From: Candidatus Caenarcanales bacterium
GTDB taxonomy: Bacteria > Cyanobacteriota > Vampirovibrionia > LMEP-6097
Length of the DNA stretch: 6,519 bases
Direction: 5' to 3'
Assembly: GCA_021299565.1 (NCBI GenBank)
Contig: JAJTHA010000082.1
Location: 1-6,519, forward strand
The notes under the pieces were generated by a model, which was not told the DNA's origin, searched no databases, and worked only from the letters and a program-made list of their open reading frames with translations. Below, in pieces: positions 1 to 6,437 of the stretch. The position numbers and the translations under genes are program-made. The first letter of the stretch is position 1. Each line of letters starts with the position of its first letter.

Positions 1-1415
1 ACTCAGAGCTTGAATACCTGGTGCCAAAAGGCATTTCCCAGTTTATTGGCGCAAAGGGCTTATTGCCAACAAAATTAAAAATAAAAGGTAGTAAGAACAA
101 GTTGATAATTGATACTGATTTATTAATCTCGGGCTTAGATGATTTTAAATTTTCTAATTGGTTAGATATTAATGAGTCTTTATCTCAAGAAATTAAAATT
201 AAGGCTCAAACCACAGTAACACCTCAAACAATTTACTCAAAAAACAGTACAATCAGTTTTGCAAAAAATTCTGATTCGATTGTTATCAACTCTGATTTTC
301 AAGTCAATGACTGGTCTTTAAAAAATAAAATTAACTATAGAGCTTTTTTTGACTCAGGTTCTGCTGCGAAAAATGGTCAAGTGCTACTGGATATTGTAGA
401 GCCGCATTTGGTTTCGTTAAAACCTCTGAATTTAGATATCGGTAAAGGCTTTTTTACTTGTGATAATCTAGGAGACGACGTGCACAGACAAACAAACTGT
501 TTGTTTAGAGCCATAACTCCTACTATTGCCAGAAAATATGGCATTGGTGATCTTAGAGCCAATATCGTTAATGTTAATTTACTATCTTTTGATCATAAGC
601 CTTTATATGTTCAAACTCGCCTAAGAGATGGTGATTGGAATGGTATTGGTTACAAAAGAATTTTGTTTGATATGGATGTTAATGGGAATCTAGTTTCTGT
701 CAATAATCTTGTTGCAAAATTAAAAAACTCCGGTACTGTGCGAGCAAATACTACTTTTGATATGGCAACTCTAGAATCTACATTCAAAATTGATGGTGAC
801 CAAGTCTCAGCAAATGAACTTATACATGGCATTTGGGGCTTTGGTGCTGAGGTGCCTGAAGGAAAAGTGAGCGGGGCTTATAGAGGGCAGACCAAGGGGA
901 TATTGCCGAATGAAATGTTCTTTAATCTTAAGGGGCAAGCAAATCTAATTGTCAAAGATGGAAAATTGTCTCAGCTTAAAACCATGCAAAAACTTTTAAC
1001 TGCGATAAATACAATCAAAAATTTTGATATCAATAATGTTTTTCAAGTTTTAGTTACCTATCAAGGTGGTCATTTCAATCAAGTTATTTCTTCGTTGAAT
1101 TATGATTTAGGCAAAATTAGTACAGAAAAGCTTCTACTTAAATCCGATTCTATTGAACTTGATCTTAAGGGCTATGTTGATTACTCTAAAGATCGATTGG
1201 AAATCAGTGGCAGAGGTCTTATCCCCAAACATTCAAAAAGTATTTTACAAACTGTGGGAATTGGGCCAGCTAATCTTGGTAATTTATTCTCTTTGGCTAA
1301 CTTAGGCGCCACCGATTCTAAGCGATTATTCAGTTTTTCAATGATAGGACCAGCTACCAATATGGATAAAACTGTCGAGTCAATCAAATCAAGCTTCAAA
1401 TGGAAGGAAGATTAA
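1..1415 (+). CDS. AsmA-family envelope protein, C-terminal part (5' truncated by window edge)
   Basis: The reading frame is open from base 3 to a TAA at 1413-1415. A GTG at 21 is in frame but has no Shine-Dalgarno and is preceded by more open codons, so the gene almost certainly begins outside the window. Numbering from that GTG (464 residues), residues about 225-265 (NGNLVSVNNL..., SGTVRANTTFDM) and 280-330 (VSGAYRGQTKG, LKGQANLIVKDGKLSQL) follow the C-terminal AsmA pattern: a beta-rich layer, then an 'sG.l.G...G' turn, then 'l.G.a.l.vkdG.l..l'. Residues 340-464 continue as alternating beta strands ending in a 'FSMIGPATN' strand. AsmA-like proteins are usually anchored in the inner membrane by an N-terminal helix and span the periplasm; several are implicated in lipid transport or outer-membrane homeostasis. 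The anchor is not visible here. Two cysteines (147 and 160) bracket a loop. The family call is good; the exact subfamily and role are not determined. Confidence 0.72.
   Translation, partial: SELEYLVPKGISQFIGAKGLLPTKLKIKGSKNKLIIDTDLLISGLDDFKFSNWLDINESLSQEIKIKAQTTVTPQTIYSKNSTISFAKNSDSIVINSDFQVNDWSLKNKINYRAFFDSGSAAKNGQVLLDIVEPHLVSLKPLNLDIGKGFFTCDNLGDDVHRQTNCLFRAITPTIARKYGIGDLRANIVNVNLLSFDHKPLYVQTRLRDGDWNGIGYKRILFDMDVNGNLVSVNNLVAKLKNSGTVRANTTFDMATLESTFKIDGDQVSANELIHGIWGFGAEVPEGKVSGAYRGQTKGILPNEMFFNLKGQANLIVKDGKLSQLKTMQKLLTAINTIKNFDINNVFQVLVTYQGGHFNQVISSLNYDLGKISTEKLLLKSDSIELDLKGYVDYSKDRLEISGRGLIPKHSKSILQTVGIGPANLGNLFSLANLGATDSKRLFSFSMIGPATNMDKTVESIKSSFKWKED
1396..1415. other. 20-bp convergent 3' overlap of the AsmA-like and cca-like genes
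   Basis: The plus-strand gene ends with TAA at 1413-1415 and the minus-strand gene ends with TGA at 1398-1396, so the last codons of each are read from opposite strands of the same 20 bases. I see no hairpin plus T-run terminator for either gene at the junction. The two mRNAs should therefore have complementary 3' ends. Confidence 0.9.
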
Positions 1416-2178
1416 ATTCAATAAGCAGATCTATTGCTCTTTTCTGAGCCTCATTATTTAAACCTTTAAGCTTCTCTCTTTCGATCTTAAATGTTTTATG
1501 TCTTTCTGATTGCCATTGCTCGAATTGTTGATCTTGTCTTGCTTTTAATAATAACTCTCTAGTCTTAGGCTCTAGGTCAAAATCAAACTGAGCAGCAAAT
1601 CTTATGGCTCTGATAATTCTAGTAGGATCATCTTTGAAGCTTTGATCATGAAAAACTTTAATTTGTTTTTTTTCTAAATCATTTAGAGCCCCGACATGGT
1701 CAATGATTTCACCAAAGGTTTTTTTATTTAGAGATAAAAGCAAGGCGTTGATTGTGAAATCTCGCCTGATCAAATCTTCCTCAATATCATTGATAATTTG
1801 AATTTTTGGATAAGCTGCTGGGCTTTCGTATTCTTCTTTGCGAGTGCTAGCCATCTCAATTTTAAAACCTTCATATTCAGGATGTTTAATTTTAATTGTG
1901 CCAAATTGTTTATGCTCTTCAATAATCTCGAAACTCAGATGCTGAGGGTGATTGTCTTCGTAGTACTTTTGAAATTGATGAACAAAATCTATTGCATTGG
2001 TGTTAATGACCAGATCCAAATCATGTTGATCGTTGGTTGTGGCATTATGATTTTGAGCGATAAGAAGATCTCTGACAAAACCTCCTACTATATAAGTTTC
2101 GTGTCCAAGAAAATTAGCCGCATTAGCAATCTCTTTAAGAAATGGTGTGATAGTTAATTGTTCAAGACAGTCTTGCAT
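1396..2178 (-). CDS. cca: Short class II tRNA nucleotidyltransferase / poly(A) polymerase family protein
   Basis: Class II nucleotidyltransferase that adds nucleotides to RNA 3' ends, in bacteria typically the CCA tail of tRNA. The 260-residue protein has the catalytic head in order: VGGFVRDLL (31-39), the DLDLV metal-binding pair D53/D55, a third acidic residue E108 in IEMASTRKEEY, RRDFTINAL (138-146, the motif B arginine/aspartate that reads the base), and DDPTRIIRAIRFAAQF (183-198, the motif D region starting the RNA-binding domain). A short helical end resembling the start of the neck/body domain follows, and the chain stops. Bacterial CCA enzymes are commonly 350-450 residues or longer, so most of the body/tail is absent. 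This could be a compact CCA enzyme, or one half of a split CC-adding/A-adding pair; sequence alone does not decide. It is the last gene of the minus-strand block, starting 4 bp after aroA, with no evident Shine-Dalgarno. Its 3' end overlaps the convergent AsmA-like gene by 20 bp. Confidence 0.85.
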   Translation of the reverse strand: MQDCLEQLTITPFLKEIANAANFLGHETYIVGGFVRDLLIAQNHNATTNDQHDLDLVINTNAIDFVHQFQKYYEDNHPQHLSFEIIEEHKQFGTIKIKHPEYEGFKIEMASTRKEEYESPAAYPKIQIINDIEEDLIRRDFTINALLLSLNKKTFGEIIDHVGALNDLEKKQIKVFHDQSFKDDPTRIIRAIRFAAQFDFDLEPKTRELLLKARQDQQFEQWQSERHKTFKIEREKLKGLNNEAQKRAIDLLIEFNLPSI

Positions 2179-2182
2179 TTAA

Positions 2183-3532
2183 TTAGGCAATGCCAACAGA
2201 TGTATTTTTTAGATTTTCAAGTATCTCAAAAAAACCAGGGAACGATGTACTTACAAATTCTGTTTGTAAAATAGTTACAGGTTTATTTGAGTGTAAAGCC
2301 GCTATTGCACTGGCCATCGCTATTCTATGATCACCTAATGAATCGATGATCACTTCGCCTTCAGGTGGTTCGAATCTTTTGGTCGCTCTTCCCTCGATTA
2401 TCATGCCATCGTCGGTTTCTTCAACCTTGACACCTAATTTACGTAGCATATTAACAGTCGAGGCTATTCTGTTTGATTCTTTGACTTTTAACTCGTGGGC
2501 ATCTTTTATTACGGTTGTGCCGTTAGCCATAGATGCAAGAATTGCAATGATAGGGATTTCATCGATTAATCGAGGTATCAATGAGCCTTCTATTGTAGTA
2601 GCTTGTGGATTAGAGCTGCGCACAAGTATTGAGGCAATCTCTTCATTGTTAGATAGTCTTTTTTCGATAATATCGTAATCAACTAACATTTTGTCCAAAA
2701 CATCTATAATGCCAGTTCTCGTAGGATTAATCCCTATGTCAGTTACGGTTATTTGAGCATCCTCAAGAATAGCTCCAGCAACCATGAAAAACGCAGCACT
2801 AGAAATATCATTTGGAACTACCACTTGTTGTCCGAAAAGATTATTTCTGGAATTGATCCCATCTATAGAAACTTTATTATGATCATTGATGATAAAAGCA
2901 CCAAAGTATTCAAGCATTTTCTCTAAGTGATCTCTCGATTTAAAAGGTTCTATAACACTTGTAATCCCGTCAGTATGCAAGCCAGCTAACAAAATTGCTG
3001 ATTTGACTTGGGCGGAAGCGATTGGTGAATCATACTCAATTGGGTTAAGTTTGAGTTTGTCTGAATTAGGATTAATTACCAGTGGCGCTTTGCCACCTTC
3101 TTGTGAATTGATTTGTGCTCCCATTGATTCCAGTGGTTTGATCACTCTATTCATTGGTCTTGTTTGCAAAGAATGATCACCAGTGAGAGTTGTGCTAAAA
3201 GGTAATCCAGCAAATAGTCCTGTTAACAACCTCATGCCAGTACCAGAGTTACCAAGATAAATTTCTTTTCGTGGAGACTGGAGATCACTGATGCCCGCAC
3301 CAATAATAGTCAAACGATTAATATCAAAGTCAAAATCCATTTCAACCCCTAGCGCTTGAAATGCTTTCATTGTATTCATACAATCCTCACCAGTTAAAAA
3401 ATTATCAACCAGTGTTAATCCACTTGCAATTGAACCAAGAATCACTGAGCGATGCGAAATAGATTTATCGCCAGGCACTTTAATGCGTCCTCGCACTCTA
3501 TTTCCGTAAGGTCTCGTTGCTGTAATTTGCAT
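2183..3532 (-). CDS. aroA: 3-phosphoshikimate 1-carboxyvinyltransferase (EPSP synthase), class II type
   Basis: Cytosolic shikimate-pathway enzyme joining phosphoenolpyruvate to shikimate-3-phosphate on the way to chorismate and the aromatic amino acids. Its 449 residues are full length for the family. Visible motifs are PGDKSISHRS (20-29, substrate-binding lysine and arginine), LGNSGTGMRLL (93-103), QTRPMNRVIKPL (123-134), SAQVK (173-177), SRDHLEKM (199-206), INPTRTG (268-274), LIDEIP with catalytic-site D324, KESNRI (351-356, acidic E352 and R355), LGDHRIAMA (399-407) and a terminal TSFPGF (429-434). All four motifs used to describe class II EPSP synthases are present: R-x-H-x-E, G-D-K-S/T, S-A-Q-x-K and N-x-T-R. 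The position equivalent to E. coli P101 is leucine (L102), also as in class II enzymes. The start codon lies inside the leuC stop (TAATG), so translation is probably coupled to leuC. Nothing suggests damage. Confidence 0.97.
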   Translation of the reverse strand: MQITATRPYGNRVRGRIKVPGDKSISHRSVILGSIASGLTLVDNFLTGEDCMNTMKAFQALGVEMDFDFDINRLTIIGAGISDLQSPRKEIYLGNSGTGMRLLTGLFAGLPFSTTLTGDHSLQTRPMNRVIKPLESMGAQINSQEGGKAPLVINPNSDKLKLNPIEYDSPIASAQVKSAILLAGLHTDGITSVIEPFKSRDHLEKMLEYFGAFIINDHNKVSIDGINSRNNLFGQQVVVPNDISSAAFFMVAGAILEDAQITVTDIGINPTRTGIIDVLDKMLVDYDIIEKRLSNNEEIASILVRSSNPQATTIEGSLIPRLIDEIPIIAILASMANGTTVIKDAHELKVKESNRIASTVNMLRKLGVKVEETDDGMIIEGRATKRFEPPEGEVIIDSLGDHRIAMASAIAALHSNKPVTILQTEFVSTSFPGFFEILENLKNTSVGIA

Positions 3533-3534
3533 TA
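3530..3534 (-). promoter_or_regulatory. TAATG stop-start overlap coupling leuC to aroA
   Basis: On the minus strand the leuC stop TAA and the aroA start ATG share one base. No Shine-Dalgarno is visible in the preceding bases, so aroA is likely translated by ribosomes that terminate on leuC and restart. The overlap is read directly from the sequence; the coupling is inference. Confidence 0.75.
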
Positions 3535-4887
3535 GGCTTTGGTTTTGAGTTCTGCTAAATCCTTAGCACTAATGATTTTACCGTAAATCGCAGATGCAGC
3601 AACTGTAGCAGGACTTGCCAAATGTGTTCTAGCTCCAGCACCCATGCGCCCAGGGAAATTTCTATTGGTTGAAGAAATGCAACGATTTTGAGGAGCGACA
3701 ACTCCCATGCTCATACCTAAGCAAGGTCCGCAGCTAGCGTGAGTCCAAAGAGCACCAGCATCTTGAAAAATATCATGCAAGCCTTCTTTTTCTGCTTGTC
3801 TTTTTACTAGTTGTGATCCGGGAGTAATAATAGTAGGAATTTTGACTTTTTGACCTTTGAGAATTTCGGCAGCTATTCTTAGATCAGAAATTCGAGCATT
3901 GGTACAACTTCCAATAAATGCCTGATCCAATTCTAGTTCAGAAATCTTATCGCCAGTTTTGAGCCCCATATATTCAAGAGCTTTGTTTTCAGCATCTTGA
4001 GGAACGGCAGATCGTGTACCACAAGCCTCACCAGGATTAATGCCCCAAGTAACCATTGGTTCTAGTTGTGAAATATCTAGCTCTACTGTTGTATCGTAAA
4101 CTGCTCCGGGGTCTGCTTTAAACTCAGACCATTTCGCTTTCAGTGTTTCAAAATCTTGTCCCGAAATTTGTTCTTTGCCTTTGAGATATTCAAAAGTGAC
4201 CTCGTCTGCTTCGATCATGCCGCTAGTTGCACCTGCCTCAATTGCCATATTGCAGATAGTCATTCTTTCTTCCATGTCCAAGTCTTTTATGGCATCACCA
4301 GTATATTCAAGAACATAGCCAGTTCCCCCGCGAAAACTAATTTTATTGATGATGGCAAGAATAATGTCTTTAGCAAAAACTCCAGGTTTGCGTTTGCCTG
4401 TGATATTTATTTGCATTACTTTTGGTTTTTGTAAAAGTAGACATTGGGACAACATTGCCCCGGCATTTGCTGTCGTGCCTATGCCTAGAGCGAAACAGGC
4501 AAAAGCGCCATTGGTACAGGTATGTGAATCGCCGCAGCATAAAGTCATACCAGGTTGTACATAGCCTCTTTCAGGAGCAACTACGTGACAAATCCCGTTT
4601 TCTCCAATATCAAAGTGTCTGATATTGTGCTTTTTAGACCATTTTCTAAGTACGTCTGCTTGAATAGCAGTTGCTGTATCTTTAGCAGGCGCAACGTGGT
4701 CATTGATAGCTAATATTTTCTCGGAGTCAAAAATTCTTCCGCCAAATTCTTCATCAATTTGAATTGCTCCTTGAGGCGTGGTAATTTCATGAGCAATAAT
4801 TCTGTCCATAAAAACCAAATAATTATTACCAGGTAGTTTTTCTACTACATGATTTTCCCAAACTTTATCAAATAGTGTTTTTGGCAT
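3532..4887 (-). CDS. leuC: 3-isopropylmalate dehydratase large subunit (aconitase family, mosaic motifs)
   Basis: Large, 4Fe-4S-bearing subunit that with LeuD isomerises 2-isopropylmalate to 3-isopropylmalate in leucine biosynthesis. The 451-residue length and the N-terminus (KTLFDKVWENHVV, 3-15) fit long-form bacterial LeuC, as do CGDSHT (118-123) and MEERMTICNMAIE (205-217). The three cluster cysteines are C328 (IGSCTN), C386 and C389 (SCGPCLG). NRNFPGRMG (408-416) closes the active-site region. Several segments instead resemble the HACN/archaeal large subunit: APAKD (66-70), FDIGENGICH (92-101), DSHTCTNGAF, and CGPCLG in place of the CSMCLAMN usual in long-form LeuC. The usual GIGTSEVE segment reads GIGTTANAG (135-143). 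Leucine biosynthesis is the best call; another (homo)aconitase-like specificity is possible. No leuD follows; aroA does. An in-frame TAA three codons upstream makes this ATG the earliest possible start. It begins 18 bp after the chaperonin stop, without a clear Shine-Dalgarno. Confidence 0.9.
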   Translation of the reverse strand: MPKTLFDKVWENHVVEKLPGNNYLVFMDRIIAHEITTPQGAIQIDEEFGGRIFDSEKILAINDHVAPAKDTATAIQADVLRKWSKKHNIRHFDIGENGICHVVAPERGYVQPGMTLCCGDSHTCTNGAFACFALGIGTTANAGAMLSQCLLLQKPKVMQINITGKRKPGVFAKDIILAIINKISFRGGTGYVLEYTGDAIKDLDMEERMTICNMAIEAGATSGMIEADEVTFEYLKGKEQISGQDFETLKAKWSEFKADPGAVYDTTVELDISQLEPMVTWGINPGEACGTRSAVPQDAENKALEYMGLKTGDKISELELDQAFIGSCTNARISDLRIAAEILKGQKVKIPTIITPGSQLVKRQAEKEGLHDIFQDAGALWTHASCGPCLGMSMGVVAPQNRCISSTNRNFPGRMGAGARTHLASPATVAASAIYGKIISAKDLAELKTKA

Positions 4888-4905
4888 AAGTAATTAGAAA
4901 TTCTA

Positions 4906-6333
4906 TCACTTAGCTTGGATAATATGCTTAATCTTGAGTATTTGGCTAGCTACGTCAAAAGCAATCTTGATCATTGAAAGCTTGCAACTGACCGCATCAA
5001 CGATGTTTTCCTTAATTAAATCTATAGCTTTTCCATTGTCTAAATCAATACCAATATTTTTCACTTGCGAATTTACCAGATTCAAAGAACTCTGGCGCTC
5101 AAGTCCAGCATTGTCGATAATCTGTAAGAAAATCTCCCTGAGACTATTCGTAACTATTTTTGCAGTAATGAGATCATTTGATTTTGAAATCTCTTCGGCT
5201 AAATTCAACTCCGCTATCCCTTCTCCTGCCACAAAACCTAGATCAATAGAGGAACATGCTGCTTTGTAAGCATCATTAGCAATAAGTACTTTTTCATCGA
5301 GAATGCTCTGTGTCTCAGCTCCGATTACAGCCGTATAAAATTCATTAACTCCAATGATTTGAAAACCACTTGCTTCTGAGTTATAGGCGAGGCTGTTAAT
5401 GTTGCCGCAGTAGTTTTTTATATTGTCTATTTCCCCATAAAGACAAGTATTTCTAGAAACGAACCTTGCATTTGATATATAAAGCAAATCATCAAGATCA
5501 GATTTTTTGACATGTGTCAGAACGAAAACATTTTCTTTTGCAAAAATTTCTTCCGCTTGTGGCATCATCGAGCCGCTTGTGAAAACTGCTTTGATATTGG
5601 CTTTGGCAAGAACCTGTGCTTGTCTCAAAATGGTTTTAACATTATTGTCGTATCTAATCACGCCTTGGTCGGTGCTCGCCGCTTCGCTAGACATAGGATC
5701 GGCTTCAAATGAGCCATCTAGAATTAAAATTTGAGAATTAGCCAGTTTTAAATTGAAATGATGATGAGGTTTTTTTCTGAGAATTAGACCTTCGAGTATT
5801 TGGCTCTCTTTGTTTAAGATACCCATAATAGAGCATCTTCTTTTTTTTGTTTTGCAAATCTTGAAAACCAAATCACTAATATCTTTTTCGTCTCGAGCAG
5901 AAATATTTATTAATGAATAAAGCTTTTGATCATCAAATTTTTGAGCTTGGCTTTTTAGATAGTCAATCAAATGATTTTCTATTGTTTTAAGACCATTGAT
6001 GATCTCTTGTACTTTAGCCCCAGACTCAATTGCGTTTATAGAGTTTTCAATAATTGATTCAATTAAAATTGCAGTAGAAGTGCTTCCATCACCAACTTGA
6101 TTCTCTTGCGCTTGGCAAGCTTCAATTAAAAGTTTTACGACGGGGTGTTTTATTGGAATATTATTCAAAATTTCAATCCCGTCATTGGTGCAGATGGTAT
6201 GACCTAAATTGTCGACTAACATGACATTTAGTCCCTTGGGTCCTATGGTGCTTCTTAAAATGGCCACTATGGATTTAATCGCAGCAAGATTAGATTTGAG
6301 GATTTCTAATTGCTGATTGCTTTGTAGCTGCAT
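4906..6333 (-). CDS. Archaeal-type (group II/III-like) chaperonin in a bacterium, divergent
   Basis: Predicted ATP-driven, ring-forming folding chaperone of the TCP-1/Cpn60 superfamily. The 475 residues show the thermosome/CCT domain order. The N-terminal equatorial part has RSTIGPKGLNVMLVDNLG (27-44), TNDG (49-52, D51), KHPVVKLLIEA (62-72) and GDGSTST (81-87, D82). A short intermediate segment surrounds SARDEK (145-150). The apical domain contains VKKSDLDDL (275-283), which matches the thermosome VKKSDMEKL region. A stretch at about 205-235 is long enough for the built-in helical lid. The second equatorial half has NDAY (D354), VAGEGIAE (368-375) and a C-terminal 'ILKIKHIIQAK' ending like thermosome 'ILRIDDVIAAK'. 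All three nucleotide-pocket aspartates are kept. It is shorter than the roughly 540-residue archaeal proteins, mainly around the intermediate domain, and has no GroEL-like GGM tail. An in-frame TAG two codons upstream fixes the start. It is first in the block with leuC, aroA and cca. Group III chaperonins of Firmicutes are the known bacterial precedent; membership in that group was not tested. Confidence 0.88.
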   Translation of the reverse strand: MQLQSNQQLEILKSNLAAIKSIVAILRSTIGPKGLNVMLVDNLGHTICTNDGIEILNNIPIKHPVVKLLIEACQAQENQVGDGSTSTAILIESIIENSINAIESGAKVQEIINGLKTIENHLIDYLKSQAQKFDDQKLYSLINISARDEKDISDLVFKICKTKKRRCSIMGILNKESQILEGLILRKKPHHHFNLKLANSQILILDGSFEADPMSSEAASTDQGVIRYDNNVKTILRQAQVLAKANIKAVFTSGSMMPQAEEIFAKENVFVLTHVKKSDLDDLLYISNARFVSRNTCLYGEIDNIKNYCGNINSLAYNSEASGFQIIGVNEFYTAVIGAETQSILDEKVLIANDAYKAACSSIDLGFVAGEGIAELNLAEEISKSNDLITAKIVTNSLREIFLQIIDNAGLERQSSLNLVNSQVKNIGIDLDNGKAIDLIKENIVDAVSCKLSMIKIAFDVASQILKIKHIIQAK

Positions 6334-6386
6334 TATCTAAGTTTATCAAATTTTTTCTGTTTCTTAACCAAAGCTTAAAATTCAAA

Positions 6387-6395
6387 TGCTATAGC
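6387..6395 (+). promoter_or_regulatory. Possible extended -10 for the rightward gene, sharing a palindrome with the leftward promoter
   Basis: TGCTATAGC resembles an extended -10 (TGnTATAAT) on the plus strand. It sits on the palindrome GCTATAGC (6388-6395), whose other strand gives the -10 of the leftward promoter. No convincing plus-strand -35 box lies at the right distance. Initiation near 6402 would leave a leader of about 35 nt that includes the Shine-Dalgarno. Weak evidence. Confidence 0.22.
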
Positions 6396-6417
6396 TAGAT
6401 CACGCCAGTACTTTCAA
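6388..6417 (-). promoter_or_regulatory. Candidate sigma-70-type promoter for the chaperonin operon
   Basis: Read on the minus strand: a -35-like TTGAAA (plus-strand 6417-6412, 5 of 6 to consensus), an 18-bp spacer, and a -10-like TATAGC (6393-6388, 4 of 6). The predicted start near 6381 would give a leader of about 45-50 nt before the ATG. It lies in the 104-bp divergent gap 6334-6437, which holds no other gene. No CIRCE-type inverted repeat was seen here. Confidence 0.45.
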
Positions 6418-6423
6418 CTTGGC

Positions 6424-6428
6424 AGGAG
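6424..6428 (+). promoter_or_regulatory. Strong Shine-Dalgarno (AGGAG) for the right-edge gene
   Basis: AGGAG lies 9 nt before the ATG at 6438, ideal spacing. It supports that start and contrasts with the four minus-strand genes, none of which has a comparable site. Confidence 0.75.
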
Positions 6429-6437
6429 CAGTTTAAT

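Larger units (their letters stand above)
1396..6333 (-). other. Probable four-gene operon: chaperonin-leuC-aroA-cca
   Basis: Four minus-strand genes follow one another with junctions of 18 bp, a 1-bp overlap and 4 bp. No room exists for internal terminators, and no promoter-like sequence was seen between the genes. One promoter candidate lies upstream of the chaperonin. The spacing is seen directly; a single transcript is inferred. Confidence 0.78.

Noticed and set aside
21..23. GTG as the true start of the AsmA-like gene
   Set aside because: The frame is open to the window edge upstream and there is no Shine-Dalgarno; the visible protein is only the C-terminal region of an AsmA-type protein.
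1798..2157. Plus-strand open frame of 119 codons opposite the cca-like gene
   Set aside because: It lies antisense to a gene with intact family motifs, and its product has no recognisable domain.
2346..2678. Plus-strand open frame of 110 codons opposite aroA
   Set aside because: Antisense shadow of strongly conserved EPSP synthase sequence; no start signal.
2183..3532. Claim that this EPSP synthase is glyphosate-insensitive
   Set aside because: Class II motifs are present, but the residue equivalent to the alanine of strongly insensitive enzymes is glycine (G97), so sensitivity cannot be called from sequence.
4934..5269. Plus-strand open frame of 111 codons opposite the chaperonin
   Set aside because: Shadow of the chaperonin C-terminal equatorial domain, with no ribosome site or family resemblance.
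4936..5805. 12-bp direct repeat GAGTATTTGGCT at 4936-4947 and 5794-5805
   Set aside because: Both copies encode a similar SQIL tetrapeptide in the chaperonin frame in AT-rich DNA; best explained by chance.
4906..6333. Ordinary GroEL
   Set aside because: The GPKG-LNVMLVD, KHP and VKKSD signatures and the C-terminus match thermosome/CCT proteins; the GroEL apical and GGM-tail features are missing.
6334..6437. CIRCE or other heat-shock inverted repeat upstream of the chaperonin
   Set aside because: Looked for TTAGCACTC/GAGTGCTAA-type arms and found none; only an 8-bp palindrome overlapping the -10.
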